A DNA stretch of 21,103 nt from Minisyncoccota bacterium (GCA_018062165.1 JAGOSU010000006.1:1-21103), one strand, 5' to 3'; positions 6,517-12,737 are shown, numbered from the stretch's first letter. The notes: generated from the sequence alone by a model not told the origin. Numbers and translations: made by a program.

Positions 6517-7246
6517 GAGCAGCGTGCGCCCTTGCGGCCTGGTCGAGTACTTTAAGCTCGTCGAGGATAGGGCGGCCTGTAACGATAGTGAGGTAGGTTG
6601 CTGCAGCCTCGCTCACTAAGTCGACGACATCAAGCTTCCCCAGTTCGCCCTTCTCTGGGTTTCCAAGCATACTCATGTTTTCATAGCGCTCCTGGAAACC
6701 GTTAATGGGGTGCAGGAGCTCAATAACTTTGTCGATTGCAGCGCAGAGCTCCTCTTTCTGAGGCACTGGGTACAGTGGGTCACGCTTCGAGAAGGCAGTT
6801 CGACGTGCCGGGTCTATCATGTCCCGGAACAACTTGAATCGAGACGCTAGACCAGTAGTAAGACTGAGCCTGAAGCGGTTGTTCTCGAAACGCATGCGGA
6901 ACTCGTTGCCGAGCTGTTCCTTATGGCGTGACTTGAACACTCTACGTTCTGTATGCGTTGGGAAATGGTCGTCTTCCGCAGGGCGCGCGAGGTACTGGCG
7001 ACAGAGATCTGCGACAAGTTGCATTTCCGTGAGTGCAGGTAGCGGCACGTCCCCGAACACATCGAGGTTCACGTCCGAGTTGACCTGGTATCCGTTACGA
7101 ACGATTTCGAGATTGATTTCATCCACCACGCGCTTGATGGCCGCATCCTGTTCGTCCCGGGTACTGAAACGTATCTTCGGCTCGAAATCCGGTTCTACGT
7201 TCTGCGGTATTGGCTTTCTCCACGCTCGGGATGCTTCGGCGGACAT
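6482..7246 (-). CDS. Unrecognised soluble protein, 254 aa
   Basis: I do not recognise a family. The protein is charged, has no signal peptide or membrane segment, and appears mostly helical. Notable segments are ARPAEDDHFPTHTERRVFKS in the middle and DVVDLVSEAAATYLTIVTGRP near the end. I chose ATG 7246 (MSAEASRAWRKP) because a near-consensus promoter ends just before it; an in-frame extension to 7315 would overlap the MFS gene and lose that promoter. The gene's 3' end overlaps glmS tail to tail. The strong promoter suggests steady expression. Function unknown. Confidence 0.75.
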   Translation of the reverse strand: MSAEASRAWRKPIPQNVEPDFEPKIRFSTRDEQDAAIKRVVDEINLEIVRNGYQVNSDVNLDVFGDVPLPALTEMQLVADLCRQYLARPAEDDHFPTHTERRVFKSRHKEQLGNEFRMRFENNRFRLSLTTGLASRFKLFRDMIDPARRTAFSKRDPLYPVPQKEELCAAIDKVIELLHPINGFQERYENMSMLGNPEKGELGKLDVVDLVSEAAATYLTIVTGRPILDELKVLDQAARAHAALTRQSRTSQDS

Positions 7247-7252
7247 AGGAAA

Positions 7253-7281
7253 ATTAAAATACAATCGCCGTACTCTGTCAA
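7253..7281 (-). promoter_or_regulatory. Near-consensus promoter of the 254-aa gene
   Basis: On the minus strand TTGACA (7276-7281), 17-bp spacer, TTTAAT (7253-7258), then 6 nt to ATG 7246. The -35 overlaps the last codons of the MFS gene. It is the best-matched promoter in the window and predicts a leaderless mRNA. Confidence 0.75.
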
Positions 7282-8507
7282 CTCCTTCGAGCAACCATGC
7301 GGAACGCGAGCCCAATCACCACCGCAATCACGGCGAGAATGCTTACGAGTGTTCCAAACCCAAGCACGTCAAGCGAGATGCCTATCAGGAGAGGCGCCAC
7401 CAAGTTCCCCATAGTCGCAATGCTTTGGAAGGTACTTCCTCGCACTCCGTAGTGGTCTTCAGGACCAAGCGTGGTCACCAGTGCTTTCCCGATAACGGTG
7501 AACAGTTCCATCAACACACAGAGGAGGAAGGAAACAACAAGAAGAACCGCATAGCCCGGGAAGAATGCGAGCGCAGTCATAAGCACCGCAACACCAAGAA
7601 GCCCCCACATAACGAGCTTGTATTTGTTGTGGTGGTCTGCAAGTTTGCCGAGCATGAAGCCGAAGACCCGTGGGATGGTTGCGACAATAGCGAGCACGAC
7701 CACCATCTGGAAGTTCGCGCCTTCCATATACGCATCAATAGGGATGAAGAGTCCGGTGAGTGTATCAATGACACCCATGAAAAGGACCAGGACGCCAAGG
7801 AGTTTGAGACGCATGTCCCATGTCCCCCACTCGGTCAGTGCGCTCTTGTAGGACTCAAAGGTCTTGAGTGGATTCACCACAGGACGTGGCGTGTCCTTGG
7901 GCGCCATGAGTGCAATCGGGATGGCGAGTAGGGAGAACGGCAAGATAAGCAGCAGGAGATAGTGCACAGGAATTACCGTCACCAAGAACATGCTTATGAG
8001 CGCTGCGAGTATCCACCCCGCGTAGGCGAACGTTTCGATATAGCCAAAGGAGGAGGCAAGAAGTTTTCGATCAGTTACCCGGCGGTAGTAGGTATCAATA
8101 CCCACGCTCTCAAGCGCCCATGACACACCGTTTATAAGGCGCGCAAGCACAACGAAGAGCGCGACACCCACCGCGCCTGCAAGAAAGTACCCGAGACCTA
8201 CCAACGGATAGAGCGCAAGACCCGCAATGATAAGCACCTTTGCGGACATGCGGTCGGCGAGCATGCCTACAATCGGAAGCGCCACCAGAAGCGCGATGCT
8301 GTAGATAGAGGACAGGAGTCCCGCTTCGGCATAGGAAGCGGAGAACGCAAAGATGAACAGAGGGAGCAGGGATTCACCAAACCCCCACCCCACCCACCTG
8401 ACGGTCCTCGCCCACGCAAGGAGCTTCACACCATGCGCTAATTCTTTGGTTTCCTCGTGCGGGATGTGCACGCGGTCGGTTATGCGGTGGCGGTTATGAA
8501 GCGGCAT
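7278..8507 (-). CDS. Major facilitator superfamily transporter, 409 aa
   Basis: An inner-membrane secondary transporter with roughly 12 hydrophobic segments in two halves. The loop GMLADRMSAKVLIIAG (after helix 2) matches the MFS motif G-x-L-a-D-r-x-g-r-k, and the second half has an equivalent FMLGKLADHHNKYK. The halves are joined by a polar loop around PKDTPRPVVNPLKTFESYKS. The substrate cannot be told from sequence; sugar, drug and peptide efflux are all possible. The long cytoplasmic N-terminus (about 35 residues, His- and Glu-rich) is unusual. A -10 TAAGAT sits 6 nt before the ATG. The stop overlaps the next gene's promoter. Confidence 0.9.
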   Translation of the reverse strand: MPLHNRHRITDRVHIPHEETKELAHGVKLLAWARTVRWVGWGFGESLLPLFIFAFSASYAEAGLLSSIYSIALLVALPIVGMLADRMSAKVLIIAGLALYPLVGLGYFLAGAVGVALFVVLARLINGVSWALESVGIDTYYRRVTDRKLLASSFGYIETFAYAGWILAALISMFLVTVIPVHYLLLLILPFSLLAIPIALMAPKDTPRPVVNPLKTFESYKSALTEWGTWDMRLKLLGVLVLFMGVIDTLTGLFIPIDAYMEGANFQMVVVLAIVATIPRVFGFMLGKLADHHNKYKLVMWGLLGVAVLMTALAFFPGYAVLLVVSFLLCVLMELFTVIGKALVTTLGPEDHYGVRGSTFQSIATMGNLVAPLLIGISLDVLGFGTLVSILAVIAVVIGLAFRMVARRS

Positions 8508-8513
8508 CGGTAA

Positions 8514-8519
8514 ATCTTA
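8514..8519 (-). promoter_or_regulatory. -10 element of the MFS gene
   Basis: TAAGAT on the minus strand, 6 nt before ATG 8507; leaderless arrangement, no clear -35. Confidence 0.5.
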
Positions 8520-8582
8520 GCACTCACATGTGCGTGATATTGGAACCAGGATACGGGAGGCACTAGCACGAGGAGAACGAGT

Positions 8583-9284
8583 TTACCTTCCTGACTTACG
8601 TCCTTGAGAACGAAGATACTCGCCCTGCCAATACTCATAGAAGGGTCCGAACACGACACCTGCAAGGAACCAGAAGATTATTTCCTCTGCGGGTATGCCG
8701 ATGAGAAGTACTCCGCTTAGATGCTCCCAGCTATAGGAGGTTTCTATCCATCCAGGAGAGACCAGCATGATGGCGAAGTAGAACAGGAATGAGATAGCTG
8801 CCATGAGCGCACCACTCAAGAGCGCGTTCGTGAATAGGTCGCGCCTGAAGTAAAAGAAGAGTGCTGCTGTGGCAAGCATAGCTATCGTACTAGCCCAGAA
8901 TGAAGTGAGTCCCACTCCCCACACGAGCCATGAAGTGAGGAACGCAAGCATGAAAAGAATCGTGAGACCTCCAGGGCAATGGTGATGCGATTTACGCTTA
9001 TAGTACTTCTTCTTGAAGACTATCTCATATACAGCAGACATGATGCCTCCTGCTGCAAAACCCATAAGGAAGTCCTCTACCCCAACGCGAGTCCCAGTAA
9101 TAGTGAGAGGATGCCACCAGTCATACGTCCACCAGTAGTACGCAGTGAGCACACTGAAAGCACCGATGAGCAAACTCATAACCAGCATCTCTTGTCGTAT
9201 ATCTGGCCGACGAGTAAAGAGCACGAGCCAGATAATGAGAAGCGCGATGTCTCCGACAAGATATGCGTATTCCAAAGGAACCAT
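8583..9284 (-). CDS. Lycopene-cyclase-domain-like membrane protein, 233 aa
   Basis: A polytopic protein of about seven or eight hydrophobic segments. It has two repeated halves, each with an acidic pair after a Gly/Pro turn: TGTRVGVEDFLMGF in the first and LIGIPAEEIIFWFLAGVVFG in the second. This matches the layout of the heterodimeric-type lycopene cyclase domain (CrtYc/CrtYd, CarR), where P-x-E-E/D marks the active region. A His-rich loop (KSHHHCPGG) joins the halves. If active it would cyclise lycopene ends, but no other carotenoid gene is in the window, and CPR cells may use the fold for something else. Start ATG 9284 is chosen for a TATTAT 6 nt upstream; a longer frame would enter the terminator and tRNA-Asp. 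Confidence 0.7.
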   Translation of the reverse strand: MVPLEYAYLVGDIALLIIWLVLFTRRPDIRQEMLVMSLLIGAFSVLTAYYWWTYDWWHPLTITGTRVGVEDFLMGFAAGGIMSAVYEIVFKKKYYKRKSHHHCPGGLTILFMLAFLTSWLVWGVGLTSFWASTIAMLATAALFFYFRRDLFTNALLSGALMAAISFLFYFAIMLVSPGWIETSYSWEHLSGVLLIGIPAEEIIFWFLAGVVFGPFYEYWQGEYLRSQGRKSGR

Positions 9285-9290
9285 GTAGAA

Positions 9291-9296
9291 ATAATA
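9291..9296 (-). promoter_or_regulatory. -10 element of the cyclase-like gene
   Basis: TATTAT on the minus strand, 6 nt before ATG 9284. It lies 15 nt beyond the terminator hairpin of the tRNA-Asp operon. Confidence 0.55.
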
Positions 9297-9311
9297 GCAG
9301 GCGTTTGAACC

Positions 9312-9341
9312 AGAAAGACCGCCCAATGAGGCGGTCTTTCT
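9312..9341. terminator. Bidirectional intrinsic terminator after tRNA-Asp
   Basis: Perfect 12-bp stem AGAAAGACCGCC / GGCGGTCTTTCT with a 6-nt loop; the stem ends in a T-rich tract on both strands. It should end the leftward nucleotidyltransferase-tRNA transcript. Confidence 0.85.
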
Positions 9342-9368
9342 GTATTCTAGGACGTTAGTCCTGTAGTG

Positions 9369-9442
9369 CGCAGCGGACGGGACTTGAACCCGCAACCTCC
9401 CGCGTGACAGGCGGGTGCTCTAACCAGTTGAGCTACCGCTGC
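9369..9442 (-). tRNA. tRNA-Asp (anticodon GTC)
   Basis: 74 nt without CCA: acceptor GCAGCGG/CCGCTGC, discriminator G, anticodon loop CTGTCAC, T-arm GCGGG-TTCAAGT-CCCGT (last pair G-T). CCA is not encoded (CAC follows), unlike the two tRNA-Thr genes and tRNA(CAT), so CCA addition is needed. It starts 21 nt after the CBU_0592-like stop. Confidence 0.96.
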
Positions 9443-9463
9443 AAGGTGGTAACAGTGGGCACT

Positions 9464-9715
9464 CTAACGGGTTTTGCCTCCCCCGGCAAGCTTCTCCCAC
9501 AGTCCCCGGAACGCGACAATGGCCCAGACCGACTCAATGACGATAAACGGCCATGAGCCAATGAGGGAGGCGTACCACACAAGGAACACCCCGCCGACCA
9601 GGTTGAGGATGATGTACCCGACACCATCGTGCTCCATTTTCCCTACCGCGTTCCCTATAAAGGCCAACAGAAGGAGGGTCGCGCCGATGACCCCAATAAG
9701 GGTAGTGGTATCCAT
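9464..9715 (-). CDS. CBU_0592-like small membrane protein, 83 aa
   Basis: Three hydrophobic segments: LIGVIGATLLLLAFIGNAVG, YIILNLVGGVFLVWYASLIG, and PFIVIESVWAIVAFRGLW. The pattern LLNLVGG followed by PF-x-V-x-E-x-x-W is the signature of the CBU_0592 family, whose function is unknown. The only reasonable start is ATG 9715, whose A is also the last base of the upstream tRNA's encoded CCA. No GTG or TTG alternative occurs nearby. The gene sits between two tRNA genes in one transcription unit, so its mRNA would depend on how the tRNA precursor is cut. Confidence 0.85.
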   Translation of the reverse strand: MDTTTLIGVIGATLLLLAFIGNAVGKMEHDGVGYIILNLVGGVFLVWYASLIGSWPFIVIESVWAIVAFRGLWEKLAGGGKTR

Positions 9716-9791
9716 GGTGCTGATGGGAGGACTTGCACCTCCGACCTTGGGTTTATGAGTCCCATGCTCTAACTACCTGAGCTACATCAGC
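9715..9791 (-). tRNA. tRNA with anticodon CAT (elongator Met, or Ile2)
   Basis: 77 nt with encoded CCA: acceptor GCTGATG/CATCAGC, discriminator A, anticodon loop CTCATAA. G1-C72 pairs, so it is not the initiator. The T-loop is TGCAAGT (G at 55) and the D-loop reads AGGTAGTTA (A at 18), so both partners of the usual G18-psi55 contact differ. The A-A apposition at 31-39 is also unusual. Met against lysidine-modified Ile cannot be settled by eye. It begins 21 nt after the nucleotidyltransferase stop. Confidence 0.92.
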
Positions 9792-9812
9792 AGTAACCGC
9801 ACCTTACTATTT

Positions 9813-10496
9813 TTACGCCCTTCCTTCAATGAGCCGCTTTTCCGCCACCTCTATGTCTGCCGGAGTCCCCACTGGAATCCAGAGCCCTTGGCGCACCACC
9901 GTCATTGGGTGTTCCTTGGCATAGAGAGCCAGCGGGTCCGTCATGAAGTACTCCCCGCTGATGTGACGAAGTGCTTCGTACTCGAAGAGTTCCTGATCAA
10001 GCACCATAGCTCCGGTCGACACGAGGTTGCCTACCGGATTCTCCGGCTTCTCGATGATTCCCTCGAGCGTGCCGTCAGCGGCAACCGAGACCACGCCCAT
10101 AGTCTCCGGGTGCGCGCTCTCGGCCACCAATATTGAACGTGGATGCGACACTGCTTCCGCGAGCGCCTCCGGTCCGTGAATATCATCAGCATTCATGAGA
10201 AGGAACCGGCCTTTAATAAACGGAAGGGCGACCGAGAGAGCGTGGGCAGTACCAGCTGGCATCCACTGGCGAACAAAGGTGACCGGGAGTCCTTTGTAGG
10301 AGGTGCCCAGGAACTCCTCAATCATTTTGTGCTTATAGCCCACGACGATAACAATCTCAGTTATCTCTTTCGGAAGCGCGTCGAGCACATGAATCAGTAT
10401 GGGCTTCCCAGCCACCTCGACGAGAGGCTTGGGGCGTTCGAGCGTCAGAGGACGCATGCGCTTACCCTCCCCCGCGGCCATGATAACTGCCTGCAT
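9813..10496 (-). CDS. Sugar-phosphate nucleotidyltransferase, 227 aa
   Basis: It joins a sugar-1-phosphate to NTP, giving NDP-sugar. The N-terminal AVIMAAGEGKRMRPLT with PKPLVEVAGKPIL is the nucleotide-binding signature of the NTP_transferase family. Also present are LLMNADD (metal-binding Asp), EKP in GIIEKPENP, and VSTGAMVLD. There is no C-terminal left-handed beta-helix, so it is not full GlmU; it could be a MurNAc-1-P or glucose-1-P type enzyme. Start ATG 10496 matches the family start MQAVIMAAG and has TATAGT 7 nt upstream. It is the first gene of a unit continuing into tRNA(CAT), the CBU_0592-like gene and tRNA-Asp. Confidence 0.9.
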   Translation of the reverse strand: MQAVIMAAGEGKRMRPLTLERPKPLVEVAGKPILIHVLDALPKEITEIVIVVGYKHKMIEEFLGTSYKGLPVTFVRQWMPAGTAHALSVALPFIKGRFLLMNADDIHGPEALAEAVSHPRSILVAESAHPETMGVVSVAADGTLEGIIEKPENPVGNLVSTGAMVLDQELFEYEALRHISGEYFMTDPLALYAKEHPMTVVRQGLWIPVGTPADIEVAEKRLIEGRA

Positions 10497-10503
10497 TAGG
10501 GTC

Positions 10504-10509
10504 ACTATA
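10504..10509 (-). promoter_or_regulatory. -10 element of the nucleotidyltransferase/tRNA operon
   Basis: TATAGT on the minus strand, 7 nt before ATG 10496; predicted leaderless. The divergent AOX-like gene starts 50 nt away. Confidence 0.55.
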
Positions 10510-10546
10510 CGATACAAAGGGCCTGATGTGCTAGAGTTGGTGGAAC

Positions 10547-11260
10547 ATGAATGAGGAATTTGAGTCGCATGAGGCTCTGGTGCGCGAGCTTGCCGACCCC
10601 CATCTAAGAGCCCAGTACGCCCGCACGTATGACGGATATAAAACCGGCATCGTAGCGAGAATCCTTGGCGCTATCCTCGTTGGAAGCGGAACCCTGATGT
10701 ACGGCAAACGCCCTTCCTACGGGAAGTTTAAGGCCATAGAGGTTATCGCCCGTATTCCCTACCAGTCGTGGGAAGTTGCCGCCTACACGATGGTATCGGC
10801 CTTTCATGGTAACGAGGGCATCGCCATTCAGCTCTGCAAAACCAGTGCCTTCAGCCGCTTTGCTCAGGACAACGAAACCATGCACGTGGTGGTCATCTCG
10901 CACCTCGCCCGCAAGAAGAAAGACCATGGTTTCTTCCGCTTCACTCTCATTCCCCTACTCTTCGCCCTCGTGTACTTCTGGGTGGTCTACCTTCTGTACA
11001 TGATTTCACGTCGCTCCGCACTTGAACTCAACTATGTCTTCGAGAGCCACGCCTACCGTCAGTACCAGGAGTTCCTCGATGAAAACGAGGAGATGCTCAA
11101 GCAGACTCCCATACAGTCTGACTTCCTCGATTTCTACGGCAGGAGGGCTATGAGTGAATATGAATTCTTCTCCTCTGTGCGCAATGACGAGCTCATCCAC
11201 CGCAACCGTTCTATCCGAGAACTCGAGGCAAGGCCAAAGCCAACGACGAGCGAAGCGTAA
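10547..11260 (+). CDS. Alternative-oxidase-like diiron protein, 237 aa
   Basis: Weak in overall look but with the whole AOX ligand set in order and spacing: Glu65 (AIEVIARIP, compare LET), Glu110 with His113 (DNETMHV, compare NERMHL), Glu166 (FESHAYRQYQEFL, compare LEEEA) and Glu215 with His218 (NDELIHRNRS, compare DEAxHR). A hydrophobic segment at about 132-153 lies between ligand helices 2 and 3, as in membrane-bound AOX. The family reduces O2 to water with quinol and pumps no protons. CPR cells usually lack a respiratory chain, so the role may be oxygen removal or use of host quinol. TAGAGT 9 nt before the ATG is a possible -10; GGTGGA is a weak ribosome site. Its own terminator follows. 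It could also be another diiron enzyme. Confidence 0.75.
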   Translation: MNEEFESHEALVRELADPHLRAQYARTYDGYKTGIVARILGAILVGSGTLMYGKRPSYGKFKAIEVIARIPYQSWEVAAYTMVSAFHGNEGIAIQLCKTSAFSRFAQDNETMHVVVISHLARKKKDHGFFRFTLIPLLFALVYFWVVYLLYMISRRSALELNYVFESHAYRQYQEFLDENEEMLKQTPIQSDFLDFYGRRAMSEYEFFSSVRNDELIHRNRSIRELEARPKPTTSEA

Positions 11261-11263
11261 CGC

Positions 11264-11288
11264 AAAAGCCGCCCAGAGAGCGGCTTTT
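11264..11288 (+). terminator. Intrinsic terminator after the AOX-like gene
   Basis: AAAAGCCGC, 7-nt loop, GCGGCTTTT, then TAT. It lies 3 nt past the stop. It can act in both directions and is also 8 nt beyond the 3' end of the convergent tRNA-fMet. Confidence 0.85.
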
Positions 11289-11295
11289 ATACTTG

Positions 11296-11609
11296 TTGCG
11301 GGGGCCGGAATCGAACCGGCGTCTGGAGGTTCTTTTACACCTTCTGTTTCCAGAAGGAATGGACTATCCCATAACCCCTAAGGGTTCTCCCATTATAGTC
11401 TCTGAACCTTTCCCGAGTAGTCGAGACTTGGCTGCTGATTACCGAATCTCTCTGTTTTTCAAACCTTCGCGCCCACCCTTTCGAGTCACGCTGTGGTACA
11501 GAAAGCTCTAACGGCGTTCCAGCAATTTAGAGAGTTTTTCCACTACCCGTTTCCGGATAGGGTCACGATTCCTCATGAGCCTCCCGAGGTACCTCTCCTC
11601 TACCCCGCG
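11296..11609 (-). tRNA. Initiator tRNA-fMet (CAT), interrupted by a group I intron
   Basis: Exon 1 is 11575-11609 (35 nt) and exon 2 is 11296-11331 (36 nt). Joined they give acceptor CGCGGGG/CCCCGCA with the C1-A72 mismatch that marks bacterial initiators, D-stem GAGG/CCTC, anticodon stem GGAGG/CCTCC around CTCATAA, T-stem GCCGG/CCGGC with loop TTCGATT, discriminator A. The 3' part closely matches E. coli fMet (recall). The intron sits right after the anticodon, between positions 36 and 37. CCA is not encoded (CAA follows). The anticodon stem has A29-T41 where most initiators have three G-C pairs. Confidence 0.93.
11332..11574 (-). ncRNA. Group I self-splicing intron, 243 nt
   Basis: It begins after the U of the CAU anticodon and ends with G before AACCTCC, as group I rules require (U-G pair in P1, terminal omega-G). 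P1 can form between exon UCAU plus the first intron base and CGUGA. Conserved segments appear in order: Q (AAUCAGCAGCCAAG, 11423-11440), R (GGUUCAGAGACUAUAAUG, 11391-11408) and S (GGGAUAGUCC, 11361-11370). P7 pairs ACUAU with AUAGU. P8 is AACCC-UUAG-GGGUU (11373-11386). P9 is a perfect 7-bp stem capped by GAAA (11340-11357). Size and position resemble the compact IC3 introns of bacterial tRNA genes. No ORF lies inside it. Confidence 0.92.
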
Positions 11610-11616
11610 ATATATC

Positions 11617-11632
11617 GCTTCAGCAATGAAGC
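11617..11632 (-). repeat. Hairpin just upstream of tRNA-fMet
   Basis: GCTTCA-TTGC-TGAAGC, 7 nt before the mature tRNA 5' end on the minus strand. It could affect precursor folding or 5' processing. I could not place a clear promoter for this tRNA. Confidence 0.45.
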
Positions 11633-11717
11633 CCAAAGCAAGGTTACCATTTCAGATACTCGAGAGCAACATTTGTGTAGAGTGGGGATTCATAACCTAA
11701 CATATACTTCATGATGC

Positions 11718-11723
11718 TATTCT
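11718..11723 (+). promoter_or_regulatory. -10 element of the HNH gene
   Basis: TATTCT, 6 nt before ATG 11730; leaderless layout like its neighbours. Confidence 0.45.
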
Positions 11724-11729
11724 ACATGT

Positions 11730-12101
11730 ATGCCTTTTAAGGATCCTCAGAAACAAAAGAAATACCACGCCAAATACATGAGAGAAGTGTGGTACCCCCA
11801 AAATAAGAAACGGCATATTAGTTACGTAAAACGAAATAAACAACGCGTAACAGAATTTATTGATACCTATAAAAGAAAGCAATCGTGTGTAGATTGCGGC
11901 TTCCTTGGAAAAGAGTTCCCATACGTCTTAGATTTTGATCACTTAAACAAAGGTTCGGTAAAAAAATTCACCATAGGAAGCTGGTCGCGTGCCGTACTTA
12001 GTGTCGAGGCCATAGAACGTGAAATAGAAAAATGTGAGTTGGTGTGTGCAAATTGTCACCGTATACGAACATTTAAATCAAAACGGCGAAAAAATAAATA
12101 G
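11730..12101 (+). CDS. Small HNH-type endonuclease, 123 aa
   Basis: A basic, Lys/Arg-rich N-terminal half (PFKDPQKQKKYHAKYMREV) precedes a zinc-stabilised HNH core: Cys53-x2-Cys56, the LDFDH block (Asp70, His71) and CELVCANCHR (Cys106, Cys109, His110). This is the layout of small free-standing HNH nucleases found in phages, large viruses and CPR genomes. It probably nicks or cuts DNA. The gene is clearly AT-richer than its neighbours in both bases and codons, a sign of recent transfer. It lies 120 bp from the 5' end of the intron-split tRNA-fMet gene, on the opposite strand, so it may drive spread of that intron; this is inference. Confidence 0.82.
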   Translation: MPFKDPQKQKKYHAKYMREVWYPQNKKRHISYVKRNKQRVTEFIDTYKRKQSCVDCGFLGKEFPYVLDFDHLNKGSVKKFTIGSWSRAVLSVEAIEREIEKCELVCANCHRIRTFKSKRRKNK

Positions 12102-12112
12102 TCTAACTGTCC

Positions 12113-12724
12113 TCAAGCGTCGATGGTATTGAATTCTTTGAAGACAGATTCGTAGTGCTTGATTGCGCGGTACGCAATCTCATCGCGAACCGGCTCCTCT
12201 GGATTAGCTGCCATTTGGTTGCGTACGTTATGTGCCTCCCACGCATCGTTGAGGGTCTTAAAGCGCGCAGGGTCCACCTTTGAAAGTTTGTCCGCTACCG
12301 TATTCCCTTCGTACCCCTGTTCAGTGAGCACTTCGTCGAGCATGATGTCCGCCTCAATCAGTGCCTGGCGCCAATCACGCTCCTGTGAGCTCTCAACCAA
12401 CGAGGCCACGTGTGCCCAACGAGAGCGGTCCGTCTGGCGATCTGCCTCTTCAAACTCAATGTCTTCGTACAGGTGCTCTTCCTGGTGTCGTATCTGGTAG
12501 ATGCGCACGGTAGCGAACACGAGGAACATGAGGAACAGGAGAGAGAAGACAAATCCGAGCACGGTCGCGAGGTTCCAGATAGAACTCAGGAATGGTCCTA
12601 TCTGTACTGCACCACCGCTTACTGTTCCTTCAAAATCCCCACCACGAAACATCGCCTCGTAGAGGAGTCGGAAAAAGTATTCGAGGTTGAGGTAATGAAT
12701 CGGTCCAGTAGTCCCTTCGGCCAT
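12113..12724 (-). CDS. Conserved single-pass membrane protein, 203 aa, function unknown
   Basis: The first 48 residues precede one strong transmembrane helix (about 49-75, NLATVLGFVFSLLFLMFLVF), followed by an acidic segment (HQEEHLYEDIEFEEADRQTD) and a helical cytoplasmic domain with WRQALIEADIMLDEVL and FKTLNDAWEAHNVRNQMA. I recall similar proteins in other Parcubacteria but no function. The HNVRNQ segment before NPEEPV resembles a helical binding module. ATG 12724 has TATAAT 7 nt upstream, overlapping the gatA stop codon. No part of it suggests a catalytic site. Confidence 0.8.
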   Translation of the reverse strand: MAEGTTGPIHYLNLEYFFRLLYEAMFRGGDFEGTVSGGAVQIGPFLSSIWNLATVLGFVFSLLFLMFLVFATVRIYQIRHQEEHLYEDIEFEEADRQTDRSRWAHVASLVESSQERDWRQALIEADIMLDEVLTEQGYEGNTVADKLSKVDPARFKTLNDAWEAHNVRNQMAANPEEPVRDEIAYRAIKHYESVFKEFNTIDA

Positions 12725-12731
12725 TCCTTCG

Positions 12732-12737
12732 ATTATA
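12732..12737 (-). promoter_or_regulatory. -10 element overlapping the gatA stop
   Basis: Perfect TATAAT on the minus strand, 7 nt before ATG 12724. Its last bases overlap the gatA TAA (12733-12735). AAGGA abuts the ATG with no spacing, too close to be a ribosome site. Confidence 0.6.

Noticed and set aside
6819..7931. A 370-codon open frame on the plus strand
   Set aside because: It lies antisense to the 254-aa protein and the MFS transporter, has odd composition (His/Arg/Glu-rich, no domain) and no start signal; the minus-strand genes explain the sequence.
11293..11609. tmRNA or an unusual long tRNA at this locus
   Set aside because: The tRNA parts match initiator tRNA and the inserted segment has group I intron core motifs; there is no tag-peptide frame or tmRNA pseudoknots.
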